Source: Sphingobacterium prati
GTDB taxonomy: Bacteria > Bacteroidota > Bacteroidia > Sphingobacteriales > Sphingobacteriaceae
Reading direction: 5' to 3'
Assembly (NCBI RefSeq): GCF_013167215.1
Contig: NZ_JABJWY010000037.1
Location: 74,050 to 138,049, forward strand
DNA length: 64,000 nucleotides
The translations under genes were made by a program, and so were the position numbers. The notes beneath the pieces are model-generated. The model saw nothing but the letters and a program-made list of their open reading frames with translations, searched no databases and was not told the DNA's origin. This document shows, piece by piece, positions 58,059 through 64,000 of this stretch. How positions within the stretch are numbered: position 1 is the stretch's first letter; the number at the start of each line of letters is the position of its first letter.

Positions 58059-58877
58059 ATGATGAAAATCGATGAAAAAGATTTTGGAAAAGCTTTCTTG
58101 TATTCCTGTTACGTGGAGAAAGTTTTTGGCCATGAACAGTTTATTCCTGAGCATGTAGTCCTGTTTCAGCTATCTGGAGAAACACATTTTGACTTGGAAA
58201 AGGGAAAGTTGACCACCAGAGCCGGACAGATACTGGTCGCACGCAGAAATCAATTGGCAAAAGCGTTTAAATATCCTTCGGAGAATCTGGCTTATCAGTC
58301 TATTTCAATCATGCTGCATGCGGATCGGCTGAAAAAGTACGCGCTGGACCATCAGCTCTCCGCGGATAGAAAGCAGCAGGCGGATACAAATATTCTCCTA
58401 GAAGGAGATGTCTTCATCAAAAGTTATTTTGAATCGCTGGCGCCTTATGCAGAGGCTGCGGACCGGGTCAGTCCGCAGATGGAAACCATCAAAATTTATG
58501 AATTGATTACTTTACTGCTGGAAAGATATCCCGCTCTGAAAGATCTTTTGTTTGATTTCTCCGAACCGCATAAGATAGATCTCGAGGAATTTATGCTAAA
58601 GAACTATAAATATAATGTCCCTTTAGAAAATTTTGCCAAATTATCCGGTCGTAGCTTGGCTAGTTTTAAGCGTGATTTTGAGAAGATGTTCCGCACCTCG
58701 CCCCGCAAATGGTTGAAGGAAAAGCGTCTTTCCGAAGCGTATTATCTGATCGAAAATAAACGGAAAAGACCTGCGGAAATCTACTTGGATCTTGGCTTTG
58801 AAAACCTTTCGCATTTCTATGCTTCCTTTAAAGAAAAGTTTGGGATAACCCCAGCGGCAATCAATTCCATCGCTTAA
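58059..58877 (+). CDS. AraC-family transcriptional regulator
   Basis: 272 residues. The N-terminal sensing half is ExsA-like (VLFQLSGETHFDLEKGKLTTRAGQ, ILVARRNQLAKAFKYPSE). The C-terminal AraC DNA-binding domain (about 175-270) has NVPLENFAKLSGRSLASFKRDF and PAEIYLDLGFENLSHFYASFKEKFG. It begins 26 bp after the Crp-family gene. The stop codon abuts the stop of the convergent MBL-fold gene without a spacer. Target unknown; regulators of this type often act on a neighbouring detoxification or metabolic gene. Confidence 0.92.
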   Translation: MMKIDEKDFGKAFLYSCYVEKVFGHEQFIPEHVVLFQLSGETHFDLEKGKLTTRAGQILVARRNQLAKAFKYPSENLAYQSISIMLHADRLKKYALDHQLSADRKQQADTNILLEGDVFIKSYFESLAPYAEAADRVSPQMETIKIYELITLLLERYPALKDLLFDFSEPHKIDLEEFMLKNYKYNVPLENFAKLSGRSLASFKRDFEKMFRTSPRKWLKEKRLSEAYYLIENKRKRPAEIYLDLGFENLSHFYASFKEKFGITPAAINSIA

Positions 58878-60002
58878 TCAATTTTTCCACCAATAGCTGG
58901 GGTCGTTGTGGGCAAGGTCCAGATCGACAACCTCTCCGATACGTGGTGTGATCAATATCTGATGCTGCCTGGATGCTTCTTTTGAGATGCGCTCCAAGGG
59001 CTCGTACCAGGCATGGTTGGCAAGGACAAATTTGGAGGAGTGAACGGGTAATAGCTTTGCAGCCTGCAGATCTTTTGTAGCTTGAATGACTTCTTCGGGC
59101 ATCATGTGGATGTATTTCCAACTGAGGTCATATTGACCATTCTCAAGAATGGCCAAATCAAACGGACCCAGTTTATCGCCAATTTCTTTAAAATGGGTAT
59201 CATAACCACTGTCACCGCCAAGGTACAGCTTTTGGGTCGGTGTTTCTAAGGCATACGAAGCCCAAAGCGTATTGGCAGACCATATGCTGCGGCCTGAAAA
59301 ATGCCTGGCCGGTGTGACCGTAACGTGGAATCCATCGCCTAGGTCTATTTGTTCCCACCAATCTTTTTCGATAATCTGATCATCTCGGTAGCCCCAATAT
59401 TCCAGGTGTTCACCCACGCCAAGTCCAACGATAATCTTGCCGACTCGGGGTTGTAGTGTTTTGAGCGTTTTATAATCCATATGATCGTAATGATCATGTG
59501 AGATAAAAAGGTAGTCAATGGCTGGTAGGGCATCAGCTGTTGTGACCTCGGACCCGGCAAAGGCTTTACCACTGCCTGGTATGGGAGATATACTGCCACT
59601 TAGCACCGGGTCAACAAGGATTGTTTTGCCATCTGTACGCAACAGATAGGAGGAATGCCCCAGCCAGATCAGACCATGGGATTTGGCAAACAGGCTGTTC
59701 CAATTAACAGGAACAGAAGAAATCTTATTTTTAGGACTGGTCTCGGTAGATCTTCTACAGAAAAAATCTGTTAGGGCCACCCTCCAGCTTTGTGTCAATT
59801 GTGGCGTCGGGTTGCTGTTACGAAATTTTCCGTCCTTGAATTGTTTTGATTGTTCAATACGCTTAAGCCTTTCACCTGAAGGCCTCTTGCCAAATTGTGG
59901 ATGCATCATATACAGGGAGATTAATCCGATGACAACAATAAGCACCAAGGCCGACCATTTCAGAAACCGCAAGAAACCTTTAACCTGGTGTTTTGTTTTC
60001 AT
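58878..60002 (-). CDS. MBL-fold metallo-hydrolase, NAPE-PLD-like, membrane anchored
   Basis: 374 residues from the ATG at 60000-60002, with an N-terminal transmembrane anchor (LKWSALVLIVVIGLISLYM). The metal-binding HxHxDH motif (SHDHYDH, about 168-174) is followed by PARHFSGR, GGDSGYDTHF and LPVHSSKFVLANH, the remaining metal ligands and the pattern of the UlaG/NAPE-PLD-like group. Proteins of this kind hydrolyse phosphodiester or lactone bonds in membrane lipids or sugars; the substrate here is unknown. It is convergent with the AraC gene and divergent from the third GH92. Confidence 0.9.
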   Translation of the reverse strand: MKTKHQVKGFLRFLKWSALVLIVVIGLISLYMMHPQFGKRPSGERLKRIEQSKQFKDGKFRNSNPTPQLTQSWRVALTDFFCRRSTETSPKNKISSVPVNWNSLFAKSHGLIWLGHSSYLLRTDGKTILVDPVLSGSISPIPGSGKAFAGSEVTTADALPAIDYLFISHDHYDHMDYKTLKTLQPRVGKIIVGLGVGEHLEYWGYRDDQIIEKDWWEQIDLGDGFHVTVTPARHFSGRSIWSANTLWASYALETPTQKLYLGGDSGYDTHFKEIGDKLGPFDLAILENGQYDLSWKYIHMMPEEVIQATKDLQAAKLLPVHSSKFVLANHAWYEPLERISKEASRQHQILITPRIGEVVDLDLAHNDPSYWWKN

Positions 60003-60138
60003 CTTAAATTGTTTATAGGACAAAGATAGGCGGACGAGATAACGATTTTTTTTGTAAAAAGCTCAAAGTTTATGTTGTATACGGCTCAGGTAATGCAAGT
60101 GCGCCTTCGTGAGGTTATCAAATCAATACCGATGAAGG

Positions 60139-60146
60139 TAAATTTG
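60139..60146 (+). promoter_or_regulatory. -7 element of the third GH92
   Basis: TAAATTTG matches TAnnTTTG. The predicted start is near 60153, leaving a 65-base leader that contains the dyad at 60163-60194. Confidence 0.4.
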
Positions 60147-60162
60147 AGCAAAAAAAATTAAC

Positions 60163-60194
60163 TTTAAGGACGAAGCGGATATTTTGTCCTTAAA
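60163..60194 (+). promoter_or_regulatory. Leader dyad before the third GH92
   Basis: Perfect 9-bp arms TTTAAGGAC (60163-60171) and GTCCTTAAA (60186-60194) with a 14-base spacer, 24 bp before the ATG. It could be a repressor site or an RNA hairpin. Confidence 0.45.
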
Positions 60195-60218
60195 CCATTA
60201 ATCACTTAATCATTCAGC

Positions 60219-62474
60219 ATGCAAAACAAAAAAATTAAATTGAAACCTAAAACCTTCTTACGGACCATATGCTGTTGTTCTTTTTTGACAATCTTTTTGC
60301 TAAAAGGTTTTTCTCAGACTAAAAACTTAGAAAACTTTGTCGATTATGTCAATCCCTATATGGGGAATATCAGCCATTTGTTGGTGCCAACATATCCAAC
60401 CGTTCATTTACCAAATAGTATATTACGTGTCTACCCCGAAAGAGGGGATTTTACTTCTGACCGCCTGTATGGTCTTCCGCTTATCGTCACGAGCCATCGT
60501 GGATCGTCCGCTTTTAACCTGAGTCCAATGCTGCAATTGCCTACCGATCTTAAGCCAGTGCAGTTGTACAGCTATGATCAGGAGGAGATCAAACCTTATG
60601 GCTATTCCGTTGTGTTGGATCAGGAAGATATTCAGGTGTCATATGCTTTGTCGCATCAGTCGGGAATGTATGCCTTTACCTTTCCGAATGCAGGGACAAA
60701 ATATTTGCAATTCAATTCCCGTGACGGAGCACTAAAGTGGGATGGACAGGCACTTTCTGGAATACAGGAAATTGGCAACGGCACACGGGTGTATATCTAT
60801 GCTGTTCCGGAAATCAAACCTAGCGCTGTCAGCACGCTCCAGGGGCAACAGCTAGCAAAAGGTATGGACGCAAAAGGTAAAAATGCTTGTCTTGTGCTGC
60901 AATTTGAGCAGGCTGGGGTCAATTTAAAGATGAAGTACGGTGTTTCATTTATTGACGTCACACAGGCTAAAGCAAACCTGAACCGTGAGATTGTTGATTT
61001 TGATGAAAAGAAACTGGCAGAAAATGGCCGTAAAATCTGGAATCAAGCACTTGGAAAGATTGCTGTCGAAGGCGACAGTGAATCGGATAAACATGTTTTC
61101 TATACTTCCTTGTACCGCACCTATGAGCGTCCGGTCAATATCTCCGAAGATGGGCGGTATTTCAGTGCATTTGATGGCAAGGTTCATTCGGATGAAGGCA
61201 AACCCTTTTTTACAGATGATTGGATCTGGGACTCCTACCGCGCGCATCACCCACTACGCGTGTTATTGGAGCCGGCTGCTGAATCGAATATTCTCCATTC
61301 CTTTGTGCGGATGTCGGAGCAGATGGACAAACCTTGGTTACCGACTTTTCCGGAAATCACAGGAGATAGCCGAAGGATGAATTCAAACCACGGTGTTGCG
61401 ACCTTACTGGATGCTTACCGCAAGGGGATCCGGGGCCTTGATATTCAAAAAGCCTATTTGGCTGCAAAAGCAGCGATTACCGAAAAAACCTTAGCACCAT
61501 GGTCGGATAAGCCCGCTGGAAAAATGGATCAATTTTTTAAAGAAAAGGGCTATATACCGGCTTTGCACCCTGGAGAGCAAGAAGTTTATCCGGAAGTGCA
61601 TGGCTTTGAAAAACGTCAGCCAGTAGCTGTTACGCTAGGCACCTCCTATGACCTGTGGTGTCTCGCGCAACTGGCCAACGAATTGGGTATAAAAGCGGAT
61701 TATGATCTGTTTATGAAGCAGTCTTCCAATTACAGAAATTTATTCAATGAGCAAACCAAATTTTTCCATCCCAAAGATGAAAAAGGTAACTTTATCATGC
61801 CTTTTGACTATGTATTTGCGGGCGGGCAGGGAGCTAGGGAATATTATGGTGAAAACAACGCTTGGATCTACCGTTGGGATGTACAGCACAATATTCCGGA
61901 TCTGATCAAATTAATGGGCGGAAACCAGCTTTTTGTACACTATCTGGATGAAATGTTCCAACAGCCGCTGGGACGTTCCAAATTTGATTTTTATGCACAG
62001 CTGCCGGATCATACGGGCAACGTTGGGCAGTTTTCTATGGCCAATGAGCCGGCGCTTCATATTCCCTATCTGTATAATTATGCAGGACAGCCCTGGATGA
62101 CACAAAAACGTATCCATAAACTAATAGGCGAGTGGTTTAGAAACGACCTGATGGGGGTACCGGGTGATGAAGATGGTGGTGGAATGTCAGCTTTTGTCGT
62201 TTTTTCACAGATGGGTTTTTATCCTGTTACACCTGGACTGGCTTCTTATAGTATTGGATCACCATTTTTTAGGAAAACGACGATAAGCCTGCCAAACGGG
62301 AAGTCTTTTGTGGTTATCGGTAAGAATGCTTCGGCAAAAAATAAATATATCCAATCGGCCACGCTCAACGGGAAGCCGTTAAACAGTACGCAGCTGAACC
62401 ATGCAGATATCCTTAAAGGTGGTACGCTTGAATTTGTGATGGGGGACAAAGCTCAAAAAAACTGGGGAAATTAA
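60219..62474 (+). CDS. GH92 exo-alpha-mannosidase, divergent N-terminus
   Basis: 751 residues with a signal peptide (TICCCSFLTIFLLKGFSQ). It keeps GH92 C-terminal landmarks: NVGQFSMANEPALHIPYLYN with E610 as general acid, and GVPGDEDGGGMSAFVVFSQMGFYPV. Its opening (DYVNPYMGNISHLLVPTYPT, RVYPERGDFTSDRLYGLPLI) differs from the NTFPGATVPFGM pattern of typical members, placing it in a separate subgroup. It is a single gene without Sus partners, bounded by a terminator at 62557-62596. It may supplement the mannan-type locus 20 kb upstream or act on a different alpha-mannoside. Confidence 0.92.
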   Translation: MQNKKIKLKPKTFLRTICCCSFLTIFLLKGFSQTKNLENFVDYVNPYMGNISHLLVPTYPTVHLPNSILRVYPERGDFTSDRLYGLPLIVTSHRGSSAFNLSPMLQLPTDLKPVQLYSYDQEEIKPYGYSVVLDQEDIQVSYALSHQSGMYAFTFPNAGTKYLQFNSRDGALKWDGQALSGIQEIGNGTRVYIYAVPEIKPSAVSTLQGQQLAKGMDAKGKNACLVLQFEQAGVNLKMKYGVSFIDVTQAKANLNREIVDFDEKKLAENGRKIWNQALGKIAVEGDSESDKHVFYTSLYRTYERPVNISEDGRYFSAFDGKVHSDEGKPFFTDDWIWDSYRAHHPLRVLLEPAAESNILHSFVRMSEQMDKPWLPTFPEITGDSRRMNSNHGVATLLDAYRKGIRGLDIQKAYLAAKAAITEKTLAPWSDKPAGKMDQFFKEKGYIPALHPGEQEVYPEVHGFEKRQPVAVTLGTSYDLWCLAQLANELGIKADYDLFMKQSSNYRNLFNEQTKFFHPKDEKGNFIMPFDYVFAGGQGAREYYGENNAWIYRWDVQHNIPDLIKLMGGNQLFVHYLDEMFQQPLGRSKFDFYAQLPDHTGNVGQFSMANEPALHIPYLYNYAGQPWMTQKRIHKLIGEWFRNDLMGVPGDEDGGGMSAFVVFSQMGFYPVTPGLASYSIGSPFFRKTTISLPNGKSFVVIGKNASAKNKYIQSATLNGKPLNSTQLNHADILKGGTLEFVMGDKAQKNWGN

Positions 62475-62556
62475 AATAAGCCGGTTTTGGCTCAATAATC
62501 AGGTGATACGGCATTGGTTTTTAAGACCATGATGTATTCTAATCCCTTTCTGCATC

Positions 62557-62596
62557 AAAAAAGGTTCGTTGGTCAATAGATCAACGGACCTTTTTT
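62557..62596 (+). terminator. Terminator after the third GH92
   Basis: A15-bp near-perfect stem, AAAAAAGGTTCGTTG (62557-62571) with CAACGGACCTTTTTT (62582-62596), with one G-T pair. The T-tract makes it a strong intrinsic terminator. Confidence 0.85.
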
Positions 62597-62750
62597 GCAT
62601 CTTAGCACGATTTGATGGATTGCCTTAATGCTATAAGCCGTTGCACAGGCGGGCGTCATTTGCATAGTCAGGTTATTCGAAAACTCTCCGTGCGATCTTG
62701 GTAATACACAGGAGACCGAGTGACATAAGTTTCATTTTCCCGCATTAGAC

Positions 62751-62779
62751 AATCGATTGCGCTGTTCACGCAATCGATT
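62751..62779. promoter_or_regulatory. Twin LacI-type dyads upstream of SusC
   Basis: Two AATCGATT palindromes (62751-62758 and 62772-62779) have centres 21 bp apart, two helical turns. They are embedded in a larger perfect dyad with arms AATCGATTGCG (62751-62761) and CGCAATCGATT (62769-62779). A TTTG (62783-62786) follows at once. A central CG dyad flanked by A/T is the hallmark of LacI-family operators. No LacI gene is visible in the window. Confidence 0.55.
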
Positions 62780-62891
62780 TCGTTTGTCCAATACTTTTTT
62801 TCCAAGGGATATCCCTCTAATTTAAGGGACTGAACTAGTCAATCTTAAACTGAAAAAACTGACTGACGCAATAATAACTAACTATTTAATT

Positions 62892-64000
62892 ATGATTTCA
62901 AAATTTACAAGTAACCAAAAGTTAAGCTTGCTTGCTGCTGCTCTTCTTGTGGCATCTTCGCAAAGTACGTTTGCGATCGATAGGCCTGCCGTCTTTGAGA
63001 GTACAGCGAACCTAATTGAACAAAATCCGATTACGGGAAAGGTCACTTCGGATAATGGACCACTGGCAGGTGCTACCATTTCGGTGAAAGGTACCTCCAT
63101 GTCGACATCGACTGATACAAAAGGTGCATTTTCAATCAAGGCCAAGACTGGTGATATTTTGGTTGTAAGTAGTGTGGGGTATAAACCCAAAGAAGTGACT
63201 GTAGCTGGTAGTACGATTTCTATTCAATTGGAAAGCGATAACGCGGCATTGGAGGAAGTCGTCGTGGTCGGTTTCGCTAAGCAAAAGAAAGTGAACCTAA
63301 CTGGTGCCGTACAGGCAATTACGTCAAAAGACTTACAGGATCGCCCCGTGACGAACGTATCATCGGCTATTCAAGGTAAATTTTCCGGCGTAACTATTAC
63401 ACAGAATTCTGGTCAGCCTGGTAAAGACAATGGCACAATACGGATTCGCGGTCTGGGTACGATCAACAACGCCAATCCCTTAGTGATTGTGGACGGAATC
63501 GAAAGTTCGATGAATAATATCAACCCAAATGATATTGAAAGTGTATCGGTATTGAAAGATGGTCCGAGTGCGGCAATCTATGGTTCAAAGGCGGCAAACG
63601 GAGTCATTTTAATTACTACTAAAAAAGGTGGTAGTGGCAAACCGCAATTAAATTATACAGGATATGCCGGTATTCAGGACCCAACACGGCTTCCAGAATA
63701 TATGAATTCTTATGATCATGCCGTGATCCTTAATGAAGCGCTCAAGAATGAAGGAAAAACGACTCGCTTTACAGCGCAAGATCTTGAGCTTTTTAAAAAT
63801 GGTTCGGATCCAGATGGACATCCCAATACAGATTGGTTAGGGTTATTGTACAAGGGCTCGGGCTTCCAACAAGCGCACAACTTGCAAGTGACAGGTGGCA
63901 CAGAAGATGTGCAATACATGGCTTCTGGTGGTTACTTGGGACAAAAAGGTGTGATTAAAGTAGCAAGTTCAGACCGATATAACTTGCGCACAAATGTAGG
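62892..64000 (+). CDS. SusC-like TonB-dependent receptor, 3' end outside window
   Basis: The frame opens at ATG 62892 (MISKFTSNQKLSLLAAALLV, signal peptide ending SSQSTFA) and runs off the right edge after about 369 codons. Visible parts are the carboxypeptidase-like domain (ITGKVTSDNGPLAGATISVKG), the SusC motif LEEVVVVGFAKQKKVN, and a plug with SSAIQGKFSGVTITQNSGQPG and PLVIVDGIESSMNNINPNDIE. The start of the barrel follows. It begins a further carbohydrate-uptake locus, with SusD presumably following. The twin LacI-type dyads upstream suggest sugar-responsive repression. Confidence 0.94.
   Translation, partial: MISKFTSNQKLSLLAAALLVASSQSTFAIDRPAVFESTANLIEQNPITGKVTSDNGPLAGATISVKGTSMSTSTDTKGAFSIKAKTGDILVVSSVGYKPKEVTVAGSTISIQLESDNAALEEVVVVGFAKQKKVNLTGAVQAITSKDLQDRPVTNVSSAIQGKFSGVTITQNSGQPGKDNGTIRIRGLGTINNANPLVIVDGIESSMNNINPNDIESVSVLKDGPSAAIYGSKAANGVILITTKKGGSGKPQLNYTGYAGIQDPTRLPEYMNSYDHAVILNEALKNEGKTTRFTAQDLELFKNGSDPDGHPNTDWLGLLYKGSGFQQAHNLQVTGGTEDVQYMASGGYLGQKGVIKVASSDRYNLRTNV

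Larger units (their letters stand above)
62475..62891. other. 417-bp gap with terminator and regulatory dyads
   Basis: It holds the GH92 terminator (62557-62596), the twin AATCGATT dyads (62751-62779), a 12-bp palindrome AGGGATATCCCT (62805-62816) and the leader of the last SusC gene. No open frame with gene-like features was seen. Confidence 0.65.

Noticed and set aside
60189..60213. TTAA-containing 8-bp repeats before the third GH92
   Set aside because: Low-complexity A/T sequence with loose matches; not distinguishable from chance.
1..64000. CRISPR arrays, tRNA or rRNA genes, prophage or integrase
   Set aside because: Intergenic regions were read for repeat-spacer patterns and RNA gene hallmarks, and none were seen. 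All long frames are ordinary chromosomal genes.

Overview
The window is a chromosomal stretch from a Bacteroidota bacterium, most likely Sphingobacterium or a close relative in the Sphingobacteriaceae. The evidence is four SusC/TonB-dependent receptor genes, three SusD genes, several GH92 mannosidases, a DUF6377-type regulator, lipoproteins with Bacteroidota-style lipoboxes, and several upstream motifs matching the phylum's -7 promoter element (TAnnTTTG). No tRNA, rRNA, CRISPR array or intact insertion sequence was seen.

Layout. 1-2604 (- strand): an ABC-2 export operon (permease running off the left edge, ATPase, membrane-anchored NEW3-domain protein). 2830-7400: a small unknown protein, an Hsp20 chaperone, and four hypothetical, secreted or lipoprotein genes, separated by two stretches with unexplained inverted repeats. 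7505-13399: a nitrite reduction module with divergent cobA (siroheme synthesis) and nirB-nirD-nirC-like transporter plus a small envelope protein, followed by a convergent Crp/Fnr regulator that has an FNR-like four-cysteine pattern. 13621-15030: a wHTH-Fic protein lacking the canonical catalytic histidine, preceded by a 20-bp-phased ladder of TGTCGT/ACGACA half-sites.

15278-39816: a large + strand mannan or N-glycan-type polysaccharide utilization locus. It holds a DUF6377 sensor-regulator, SGNH esterase, GH38, GH92 lipoprotein, GH2, a second GH92 with Gln where the general acid is expected, and then a SusD - DUF5004 - DUF4961 - SusC - SusD - SusC transport block. All the enzymes look exo-acting, so the locus probably handles oligosaccharides trimmed at the surface or released by other enzymes. 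A long hairpin separates it from a convergent GH78 rhamnosidase (39954-42551).

42889-48383: housekeeping and stress genes (unknown protein, AraC regulator, SDR, ABM-domain membrane protein, peroxiredoxin plus DsbA-like pair, alpha/beta hydrolase). 48673-57433: a second carbohydrate locus with SusC-SusD, a convergent GH29 fucosidase, and a divergent histidine kinase/response regulator. The GH29-kinase intergenic region carries four 7-mers at exact 11-bp steps, the architecture used by PhoB/OmpR-type regulators. 57448-60002: a Crp-family and an AraC-family regulator and a metallo-beta-lactamase-fold hydrolase. 60219-62474: a third, stand-alone GH92. 62892-64000: the start of a further SusC gene, preceded by a pair of LacI-type AATCGATT dyads 21 bp apart.

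The most interesting signals are regulatory architectures that match a neighbouring protein: FNR-like boxes with an FNR-like protein, the Fic ladder with a wHTH-Fic protein, and 11-bp direct repeats with an OmpR-type regulator. The Gln-for-Glu GH92 also stands out because it predicts a specificity for mannose-1-phosphate-type linkages.
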